DNA of 64,000 nucleotides from Bacillota bacterium (lineage in GTDB: Bacteria > Bacillota > Clostridia > Tissierellales > Peptoniphilaceae), in assembly GCA_028724185.1 (NCBI GenBank), contig JAQYDN010000021.1, positions 1 through 64,000 of the forward strand, read 5' to 3'. Each line of letters begins with the position of its first letter. Within the stretch, counting starts at the first letter, position 1. The notes below the pieces were generated by a model. It did no database searches. It was given only the letters and a program-made list of their open reading frames with translations, and was not told the origin of the DNA. Below are positions 53,922 to 60,437 of this stretch, piece by piece. The position numbers were made by a program, and so were the translations under genes.

Positions 53922-54646
53922 AAAAACTATTTATTGTCGGAATTGGGCCGGGCGGGTCCGGTTGCTTTACAAAACGCATGATCGAGTGTCTGGAGGAGAG
54001 CGAGGCCGTCGTGGGCTATACGCCCTATTTGGAGTACATCGAGATGTATCTGGACGGAAAAAAGCGGTACTCGACGGGCATGACGTCCGAGATCGAGCGC
54101 TGTAAAAAGGCGATCGCACTCGCAAAAGAGGGCGTAACCACCGCCATCGTCTCCACGGGCGACGCGGGGCTTTACGGCATGGCGGGTCCGATTTTAGAGC
54201 TCGCCCGGGACGAGGCGATCGAGATCGAGGTCGTGCCGGGTGTGAGTTCGAACTTCGCCGCGGCCTCCCGCGTCGGCGCGCCGATTATGCACGACATGGC
54301 GACGATCAGTCTGTCCGATTTGATGACGCCCTTTGACTTGATTATGAAGCGCGTCCGTTTGGCGGCGCGGGGCGATTTCGTTCTGTGCTTTTACAATCCG
54401 CGCTCCAAGGGGCGGAGAGACTATTTGGAGAAAGCCTTTCAAATTTTAATGGAGGAAGGCTACGAGGACTCCCGACCGGTTGCCGTCGTCAAAGACGCGC
54501 TGAGAGCCGGGGAACGCGTCCGGCTGGCGACGATCGGCTCCGTCGACTTTTCCGAAATCGACATGAAGACGATGGTGATCGTGGGAAATGCGAAAAGCTA
54601 TCTCAGCGGAGAGTGGATGATTACGCCGAGGGGATACGACCTATGA
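53918..54646 (+). CDS. cbiH: Cobalt-factor III / precorrin-3B C17-methyltransferase CbiH
   Basis: Methylates C17 with ring contraction. The 242-aa protein has GIGPGGSGCFTKRMIECLE near residue 8, the family VGYTPYLEYIE near 33, VSTGDAGLYGMAGPI near 79 and FVLCFYNPRSKGRRDYLEKA (split; FYNPRSKGR near 158). It uses a TTG start overlapping the cbiG stop. Confidence 0.95.
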   Translation: MKKLFIVGIGPGGSGCFTKRMIECLEESEAVVGYTPYLEYIEMYLDGKKRYSTGMTSEIERCKKAIALAKEGVTTAIVSTGDAGLYGMAGPILELARDEAIEIEVVPGVSSNFAAASRVGAPIMHDMATISLSDLMTPFDLIMKRVRLAARGDFVLCFYNPRSKGRRDYLEKAFQILMEEGYEDSRPVAVVKDALRAGERVRLATIGSVDFSEIDMKTMVIVGNAKSYLSGEWMITPRGYDL

Positions 54647-55401
54647 AAATTTGGATCATCGGCGGCACGTCGGAATCGGCGCGACTCGTACGCGAGGTCG
54701 ACCGCCGGCAGCTCGCGGTAACGGTCGTAAGTGACGAGGCGCGCGAGTTTTTGCCGGAGGATCTCGAGGTTCGCGTCGGTCGGATGTCGAAAGAGGAGAT
54801 GGTCCGATTTATCGAGGACGAGGCGGTCGCCGCAGTCGTCGACATGAGCCATCCCTTCGCCAAGATCGTCTCCGAGGAGGCGAAAGAGGCGGCGCGCTCG
54901 GCGTCTGTTCCGTACTACCGCTATGCGCGCGACATCGAGGAGAGGGCGGGCGACCATATTTTTTCGAACTACGCCTCCTGCGCGGAATTTATCGGGCGCC
55001 ATACGGGGACGTTCTTCTTTACGACCGGTTCCAAGCACTGCGACCTGTTCGAATCGGTTAGGGGAGAGAGCCGGCACATCTACCGCATTATTCCCTCGGA
55101 GAAGAGCGTCCGTGCCCTGCGCGCGGCGGGCGTGGAAATGAAGGATATTATCGCCATGCTCGGGCCCTTCGATGACGAGATGAACAAAGCGCTGTTTTTA
55201 CACGCGGGCGCCGATTATTTGGTGACGAAAAACAGCGGCGCGGGTTCGGGGTTTCGCGACAAAATAAGAGCAGCTGCCGATCTTCACATGAAAAGCCTCG
55301 TCATCGCGACAGAGGCGGAAGAAGGCTACGGTTACGACGACATCAAGAGACTGGTGGAAAGGATTTCAAATGAAATTCTCTTATCGCTTTTACACGAATA
55401 A
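54643..55401 (+). CDS. cbiJ: Cobalt-precorrin-6A reductase CbiJ
   Basis: An NAD(P)H-dependent reductase of the macrocycle. The 252-aa protein has WIIGGTSESARLVREV at residues 4-19, VVDMSHPFAKIVSEEAKEAA (split; DMSHPFA near 68), TTGSKHCDLF near 127 and VTKNSGAGSGFRDKI near 194. ATG 54643 overlaps cbiH as ATGA. The end overlaps the small cysteine-rich gene by 32 bases. Confidence 0.93.
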   Translation: MKIWIIGGTSESARLVREVDRRQLAVTVVSDEAREFLPEDLEVRVGRMSKEEMVRFIEDEAVAAVVDMSHPFAKIVSEEAKEAARSASVPYYRYARDIEERAGDHIFSNYASCAEFIGRHTGTFFFTTGSKHCDLFESVRGESRHIYRIIPSEKSVRALRAAGVEMKDIIAMLGPFDDEMNKALFLHAGADYLVTKNSGAGSGFRDKIRAAADLHMKSLVIATEAEEGYGYDDIKRLVERISNEILLSLLHE

Positions 55402-55627
55402 GGATTGCAAGTATTTCCCCTGCCACGCGATGGAAGGGGATTTTAACTGTATGTTTTGCTACTGTCCGCTGTACTTCATGGGGAAGGATTGCGGGGGAAA
55501 TTTTCGCTATGTCGAGGGCATCAAGGATTGCTCGAACTGTTTGATTCCCCACGCACCCAAGGGATACGATTACATCAACGACAAGCTGAGAGAAGAAATA
55601 CAAAGAAGGAAGAATGATGGAATTTGA
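55370..55627 (+). CDS. Cysteine-rich small metal-binding protein in the cobalamin operon
   Basis: An 85-aa protein with eight cysteines at residues 13, 18, 27, 30, 32, 41, 54 and 57 (KDCKYFPC, NCMFCYCP, KDC, DCSNC), matching the 'cysteine-rich small domain' family of probable metal-binding proteins. It overlaps cbiJ and cobT, so it is made with the pathway. Family members sit near cobalamin genes in other anaerobes, but no function is known to me. A cobalt- or Fe-S-related accessory role is inference. Confidence 0.8.
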   Translation: MKFSYRFYTNKDCKYFPCHAMEGDFNCMFCYCPLYFMGKDCGGNFRYVEGIKDCSNCLIPHAPKGYDYINDKLREEIQRRKNDGI

Positions 55628-56687
55628 TACTTACCTCAAACAAATTAAACCGATAGAAAAAGAAAAATTCGACGGGCCCAAGGCCTATTGGGATTTGCGC
55701 ACACATCCGGTCGGTTCACTCGGGGAACTCGAGACGATGAGCATTCGCCTCGGCGCGATCCAGGATCGAACGATTCCCGTGCTCGAGAAAAAATCGATCG
55801 TCGTCATGTGTGCCGACAACGGTGTGGTGCGAGAGGACGTGACCTCCTCGCCGCAGGTCTTTACGCAGATGCTCGCGAACGCGATGGCGCGGGGAGAGAC
55901 GGCTGTTTCGGTGCTTTCGCGCCACGTGGGGTCGAATCTTGTCGTCGTCGACATCGGCATGACCGATACGATTCCCCGCGAGGACAATATCGTCTCCGCA
56001 TCCGTCAGAAAGGGCACAGGCGACATCGCGGTAGAAGATGCGATGTCGCGCGAAGAGGCCGTGCAGGCGATCGAGACGGGCATTCGCATCGCCGAGGACG
56101 AGATCAAAAAAGGCGCACAAATCCTCGGCACCGGGGAGCTCGGGATCGGGAATACGACGACATCCTCTGCGGTGCTCGCGGCTCTGACGAAGGCCGATAT
56201 CCGCGATTGCGTCGGTTACGGCGCGGGCATTACGGACGCGCAGCTTGAAAAGAAGCGCGCCGTCGTCTCGAAGGCGATCGCCCGCATCGGAGAAGAAGCC
56301 GACGTCGTCGACGTGCTCAAGACTGTCGGAGGATTGGATATCGCGGGCCTCGTCGGCGTCTTTCTCGCCGGCGCCGCTGGCGGCATTCCCGTCGTCGTCG
56401 ACGGGCTGATTTCGGGGGCCGCGGCGCTTGCGGCGGTGACTTTAAAGCCGGAAGTCGGAGATTACCTGTTTCCCTCCCACCGAAGCGCCGAAAACTCGGC
56501 GAAAGTCTTCTACCGCGCGTCGGATCTCCGCCCGCCGCTCGACTTATTCATGCGACTCGGTGAGGGGAGCGGTTGCCCCTTGTTCTTTCAACTGTTGGAG
56601 GCGGCAATCGCCTGTATGGACGGCATGGGGTCGATCGAAGATAACGCGATCGACCCGAGCCTGTTGGTCAGTTTAAGGGAGGATTGA
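55614..56687 (+). CDS. cobT: Nicotinate-nucleotide-dimethylbenzimidazole phosphoribosyltransferase CobT
   Basis: Activates the lower-ligand base as an alpha-riboside phosphate. The 357-aa protein has the conserved KAYWDLRTHPVGSLGELE (near residue 24), GELGIGNTTTSSAVLAAL near 174 and, at the C terminus, MRLGEGSGCPLFFQLLEAA (split; LGEGSGCPL near 316) whose Glu is catalytic. AAGGAAG precedes the start. Base specificity cannot be read from sequence. Confidence 0.95.
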   Translation: MMEFDTYLKQIKPIEKEKFDGPKAYWDLRTHPVGSLGELETMSIRLGAIQDRTIPVLEKKSIVVMCADNGVVREDVTSSPQVFTQMLANAMARGETAVSVLSRHVGSNLVVVDIGMTDTIPREDNIVSASVRKGTGDIAVEDAMSREEAVQAIETGIRIAEDEIKKGAQILGTGELGIGNTTTSSAVLAALTKADIRDCVGYGAGITDAQLEKKRAVVSKAIARIGEEADVVDVLKTVGGLDIAGLVGVFLAGAAGGIPVVVDGLISGAAALAAVTLKPEVGDYLFPSHRSAENSAKVFYRASDLRPPLDLFMRLGEGSGCPLFFQLLEAAIACMDGMGSIEDNAIDPSLLVSLRED

Positions 56688-56688
56688 T

Positions 56689-57219
56689 GTGATACTCATA
56701 ACGGGCGGGGCGCGAAGCGGAAAGAGTGCTTACGCGGAAGATCGCTGTAGCGGTTATGACCGCGTGACCTATATTGCGACGGCGCGAGCATCGTCCGATC
56801 CGGAAATGAAGGAGCGCATTGAGAGGCATCGCGCGCGCCGGCCGTCGTCGTGGAAGACCGTCGAGCGCGACCGCGATCTCGCTCATTTCGCCAAAGACAC
56901 CGAGGCGATCCTGCTCGACTGTGTGACGGTCCTAATCGGAAACTATCTTCTCGACGCGGGGAAAGACGCACCCGATGCCGAGGAGATGTCTTGCATCGAA
57001 GAAGACGTGATCCGCGAGCTGGAACGATTGATCGAGGCCTCCGAAGCGGAGGGCACCGAAATCTATATCGTGACGAACGAGGTGGGAAGCGGCATCGTCC
57101 CGATGAATGCGCTCTCCCGCGCCTTTCGAGACATCCAAGGGCGCGTCAATCAACACCTCGCTTCGCGCGCGAGAGAGGTCTACGTCTGCGTCTCGGGAAT
57201 TCCGGTGAAGATCAAATGA
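56689..57219 (+). CDS. cobU: Adenosylcobinamide kinase / guanylyltransferase CobU
   Basis: Phosphorylates and guanylylates adenosylcobinamide. The 176-aa protein has the P-loop ITGGARSGKSAYAE at residues 4-17, YIATARASSDPEMKERIERH near 30 (split) and EVGSGIVPMNALSRAFRD near 131, all classical. It starts at GTG 56689 right after the cobT stop and ends in ATGA with cobS. Confidence 0.95.
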   Translation: MILITGGARSGKSAYAEDRCSGYDRVTYIATARASSDPEMKERIERHRARRPSSWKTVERDRDLAHFAKDTEAILLDCVTVLIGNYLLDAGKDAPDAEEMSCIEEDVIRELERLIEASEAEGTEIYIVTNEVGSGIVPMNALSRAFRDIQGRVNQHLASRAREVYVCVSGIPVKIK

Positions 57220-57956
57220 ACAGTCTCATCTTAGCCATTCAATTTTTAACGCGCATTCCCGTGCCCGTTCGATCGACCTTTAATGAAAAAGAGGCGGGAA
57301 AGAGCCTGTTTTGGTTTCCGTGGATTTCTCTTGTCATGGGTCTTATCGTCGGCTACGCGCACGAGCTCACCTTCGACGGATATCCCATCCTGTCGGCGTT
57401 TTTATCTCTCGCCGTCATGTACGCGTTGAGCGGCGCGATCCATCTCGACGGGTTGATGGACACGGCGGACGGTTTTTTGGCGGGAAAAGATACAGAGCGG
57501 ACGATCGAGATTATGCACGATTCGAAGATCGGGACTTACGCGGTCGTGAGCGTCCTGTTCGTGCTCCTCGGAAACTACTCCGTCTTCGCCTCGGTGCCGA
57601 TGGGCGCGGTCGAGGTCGGGATATTGTTTGCCTCGGCGCGCATGGGGATCTTGACCGTGATCCACTTTTTCCCGGCGATTAAGGCCTCGACCCTCGGTAC
57701 CTTATTTAAGCGCCGCGCGGTAAAGAGAGTCTACGGACTGCAGTGGGTCCTGCTCGTCGCGCTCATTCTTATTCTTCGCGACGCGCGCTTTCTCGTATTT
57801 CCCGGCGTTTCCATCGTCTTTGCCGTTTTATTCGGCCGACACGCCCTAAAAAAAATCGGCGGCGTATCGGGAGATATCTTCGGCGCCGTGATGGAGTTGG
57901 AACAATGGATATTACTATTGCTGTATGGAGGTTTTTATTCTTGGCTATTTATATGA
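57216..57956 (+). CDS. cobS: Adenosylcobinamide-GDP ribazoletransferase CobS
   Basis: Cobalamin (5'-phosphate) synthase, the membrane enzyme joining the two halves. The 246-aa protein begins IQFLTRIPVPVR, has HLDGLMDTADGFLAG near residue 77 with the metal-binding acidic cluster, and HDSKIGTYAV near 104. Six to seven hydrophobic segments are visible. ATG 57216 lies on the cobU stop. Confidence 0.94.
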   Translation: MNSLILAIQFLTRIPVPVRSTFNEKEAGKSLFWFPWISLVMGLIVGYAHELTFDGYPILSAFLSLAVMYALSGAIHLDGLMDTADGFLAGKDTERTIEIMHDSKIGTYAVVSVLFVLLGNYSVFASVPMGAVEVGILFASARMGILTVIHFFPAIKASTLGTLFKRRAVKRVYGLQWVLLVALILILRDARFLVFPGVSIVFAVLFGRHALKKIGGVSGDIFGAVMELEQWILLLLYGGFYSWLFI

Positions 57957-58480
57957 TTCGACACGGAAAGACGATGGCAAATATAAAGAAGTATTTCGGA
58001 GGCGAGGACGAGCCGTTGCTCTCTATGGACGAGGGGACAAGGCGCGATCTTATCGAGAGAGTCGGGAAGCTTCCGATCTCGCGCATCGAAGCCAGTCCCT
58101 ATAAGCGGACGCGGCAGACGGCCGAGGTCATTTCGAGAGGGCTGTCGATTCCCATCGAGATCGAACCTTTGATTCGCGAGATCGGCCTCGGCGTGCTCGA
58201 AGGCTATACTTTCGAAGAGGCGAGCGAGATTTACGGCGACGAATTGAAACCGTGGCTCGAGGATCCTTACCGCGAGGGACCGCCGGAGGGAGAGAGCCTA
58301 AACGACGTCTACAACCGTGCGGAGACTTTCTTAAAGCGCGTGCGAGAAGACACATTATACGTCAGTCACGACGGATTTATTCGCGCGGCGATCAGCGTCT
58401 TAAAAAAAGACATCACACAATTTTTCGAATGGCGCATCGATAACTTGGAAATCGTGGACCTTTCGGCGTTTGCGCACTAA
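57941..58480 (+). CDS. cobC: Alpha-ribazole phosphatase (histidine phosphatase) CobC
   Basis: Removes the 5'-phosphate of alpha-ribazole or of cobalamin phosphate. The 179-aa histidine-phosphatase-fold protein has YMIRHGKT at its start (catalytic His), SPYKRTRQTAEVI near 46, EIGLGVLEG near 76 and VSHDGFIRA near 140. I place the start at TTG 57941, because GGAGG lies nine bases upstream and the product then begins as in other family members. The ATG at 57953 would remove part of the first strand. Confidence 0.88.
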   Translation: MAIYMIRHGKTMANIKKYFGGEDEPLLSMDEGTRRDLIERVGKLPISRIEASPYKRTRQTAEVISRGLSIPIEIEPLIREIGLGVLEGYTFEEASEIYGDELKPWLEDPYREGPPEGESLNDVYNRAETFLKRVREDTLYVSHDGFIRAAISVLKKDITQFFEWRIDNLEIVDLSAFAH

Positions 58481-58482
58481 AG

Positions 58483-58542
58483 GTTACAATTATATTACAA
58501 ATTAAAGATTCTCTTTTTCCCCCTTACTCAATCTGCTATAGT
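58483..58542 (+). promoter_or_regulatory. Putative promoter region of the SLH protein gene
   Basis: GTTACA (58483-58488) and ATTACA (58494-58499) repeat with an 11-base period, reminiscent of the Pho-box-like repeats at pst. A -10-like TATAGT lies at 58537-58542. The -35 is unclear. Confidence 0.35.
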
Positions 58543-58572
58543 CTCCTAGGGATTAGAGAAAGGATGTTTGTA

Positions 58573-59559
58573 TTGAATCATATAGTTAAAAAATTTATGG
58601 CTGTGGTGATGGTCCTCGGGATCTTGTTTACCTCGACGGGGACGTTTGCGGCGGGCGTCGAAAATCCGCTCTACGTCTCGCTGCAGCTCGAGACCAATGA
58701 CGCCGGGGAGTACGATCATTTCTCCATGGCGTGGAAAAATCCGGAATGGGTGAAGAAAAAATTGGCGGCCGGAGAGGCCGTCGACTTTGAGATCGACGGG
58801 AAGGTTAACGATGAGGCGTGGTCCTCGACGCGGGGTACCGTCTATGCCGGTCAATTGACAAAAGATCAGGCAAATGACGTTAAACTCGAGATTCCGCCCG
58901 AGTCCTTCGAGCACTTAAAGAACGTGGACATCATGAGCAATCTCTACAGTTTCCGCGTGCGCTACAAGAGCGGGGGGACTGTAAGCCCTTACAGCAATCC
59001 GATCGCCGTCGGCTATCGACCGAGCTTTTCCAATGCGAGTGCGTGGTCGAAAGAAGTTCTGATGGAGGCGAGCAAAAACGGATTGATTCCCGCGTCGGTT
59101 AAGTCGGATATGAAAAAAGAAATGACGCGCCAGGAATTTACCGAAGTCATCGTAAGGGTTTACGAAAAGGTGAATCGCGTGCACCTGGTTGCGGGTAAGA
59201 GCCCGTATCGCGACGCCAATAACGAGGCCGTGACCGTCGCGACGCGCCTGGGAATCGTGCAGGGCGTCGGCCGCGGAAAGTTTTATCCCGATTCGGAGAT
59301 TACGCGCGAAGACATGGCGACAATTTTTAATAGACTATTGACCGTGATGAATGTAGAACATACCCAAGCGAACGGACCGCGATTTGCCGATCATACGAAA
59401 ATCAGCAACTACGCGATCGAGCCGGTCTACAAATTACAAAGCTTAAATATCATGTTGGGTTATAACGACCATAGCTTTAGACCGAAGAACAATGCGTCGA
59501 GAGAACAAGGCGTCGTGATGGCCGAACGCGTCTATTGCTTCATGCAGGAGAAATATTAA
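58573..59559 (+). CDS. SLH-domain surface protein
   Basis: A secreted 328-aa protein attached to the wall by S-layer homology domains. A signal peptide runs over about residues 1-28 (hydrophobic MAVVMVLGILF, then TGTFAAG). The N-terminal third looks like one Ig/fibronectin-like domain of unknown role. Three SLH repeats cover about 155-325 (GIVQGVGRGKFYPDSEITRED; LNIMLGYNDHSFRPKNNASR). I prefer TTG 58573 because GAAAGG lies about ten bases upstream; the ATG at 58564 directly abuts that sequence. A terminator follows. Confidence 0.87.
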   Translation: MNHIVKKFMAVVMVLGILFTSTGTFAAGVENPLYVSLQLETNDAGEYDHFSMAWKNPEWVKKKLAAGEAVDFEIDGKVNDEAWSSTRGTVYAGQLTKDQANDVKLEIPPESFEHLKNVDIMSNLYSFRVRYKSGGTVSPYSNPIAVGYRPSFSNASAWSKEVLMEASKNGLIPASVKSDMKKEMTRQEFTEVIVRVYEKVNRVHLVAGKSPYRDANNEAVTVATRLGIVQGVGRGKFYPDSEITREDMATIFNRLLTVMNVEHTQANGPRFADHTKISNYAIEPVYKLQSLNIMLGYNDHSFRPKNNASREQGVVMAERVYCFMQEKY

Positions 59560-59564
59560 AAGAG

Positions 59565-59588
59565 AAGTGTCCGAAGGGACGCTTTTTT
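59565..59588 (+). terminator. Terminator after the SLH gene
   Basis: The stem AAGTGTCC / GGACGCTT (one G-T pair) with a GAAG loop, then T residues. Confidence 0.8.
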
Positions 59589-59950
59589 ATTGCATGTATT
59601 TCATGTCGCCGCGCTTAAAAACTTCGGACGGACGATAGAAGGGATGCTGCGGACGGAGGCACATAACCTTCGATACATGTCGCACTGAACGACACGGACT
59701 CTGTAGGTGAGGTTTTTAACCATTCTAAGCGGGGTATATGTCATATGAACTTAACGGGAGAAAAATAGAAAATATTTGAAGGGTTTTTATAGAAAGCCTA
59801 CCTCCGAACATCAAAAGAGACGCTATGCGGGTAATTGATCGAGACGAAGAACCGAGAGAGTCTCCCCTAAGTTCGATGGTACGACATGACCGAGGATGCA
59901 GCCCCTGTAGGACCGATCGGTTTGAAAGGCGCTGCGTTAAACGTTCGATA
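59589..59950. other. Unassigned intergenic stretch with local hairpins
   Basis: About 360 bases with no credible reading frame on either strand. Several inverted repeats are visible, such as GAGAC...GTCTC (from 59842), the palindrome ACCGATCGGT near 59911, and ACCGA...TCGGT around it. It may hold a non-coding RNA or the leader of the small GNAT gene. I did not recognise a tmRNA, RNase P, SRP or riboswitch consensus. Confidence 0.35.
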
Positions 59951-59961
59951 AAGGAGGCACC

Positions 59962-60237
59962 ATGGATATTAAATTGGGAAATAACCGCTTTTATATAGGA
60001 GAAGATCAAAACAAGCCCGACGCGTTCATCAGTTGGGTGCCGAGCGGCGAGGACAAGATCATCATCGATCATACCATCGTGAACCCGGCCCTCGAGGGAC
60101 AGGGGATCGCCGGCAAACTGCTCGATAAGGTGACCGACTATGCGCGCGAGAATAATTTAAAAATCTTGGCGACCTGCGGCTTTGCTGTCAATCGCATGAA
60201 GGACAATGAGGAATACAGCGACGTCTATATGGGGTAA
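59962..60237 (+). CDS. Small GNAT-like N-acetyltransferase (YjdJ/YidJ type)
   Basis: A 91-aa minimal GNAT-fold protein. It contains IDHTIVNPALEGQGIAGKLLD (split; the acyl-CoA pyrophosphate loop GQGIAGKL is near residue 47) and the C-terminal CGFAVNRMKDNEEY typical of the small N-acetyltransferase family found as single genes in many bacteria. The substrate is unknown. AAAGGAGG precedes the start. Confidence 0.88.
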   Translation: MDIKLGNNRFYIGEDQNKPDAFISWVPSGEDKIIIDHTIVNPALEGQGIAGKLLDKVTDYARENNLKILATCGFAVNRMKDNEEYSDVYMG

Positions 60238-60253
60238 GTAAGTGAATAAAAAA

Positions 60254-60299
60254 CGAAAGCGGCCCGCCTTCTACATTTATGGAAGGCGGGCCGCTTTCG
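60254..60299. terminator. Long perfect hairpin between convergent genes
   Basis: An 18-bp perfect stem (CGAAAGCGGCCCGCCTTC and its complement) with a ten-base loop. The T run (six T) lies on the minus-strand side, so by sequence it terminates minus-strand transcripts although it directly follows the plus-strand GNAT gene. It may act in both directions. Confidence 0.75.
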
Positions 60300-60360
60300 C
60301 GCGAATAATATAGAAGATATTTTTTTGCTCAACTAAACCGCGAGTATGATAAAATCGAGC

Positions 60361-60408
60361 AAAAAGAACCCGTTCCAAACGCGGCATGCGGTGGAAACGG
60401 GATCTTTT
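60361..60408 (-). terminator. Terminator of glmS
   Basis: On the minus strand, the arms AAAGA-CCCGTT and AACGGG-TCTTT form an interrupted stem that ends in TTTTT, 30 bases after the glmS stop. Confidence 0.75.
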
Positions 60409-60437
60409 GAAATCGTCGAATGTGTTCGGATGTTCGG

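Noticed and set aside
59589-59961. tmRNA, RNase P RNA or T-box in the gap
   Set aside because: None of the fixed sequence marks (for example a tRNA-like TTCGATTCC...CCA end or GGGTGG-ACCGCG) is present.
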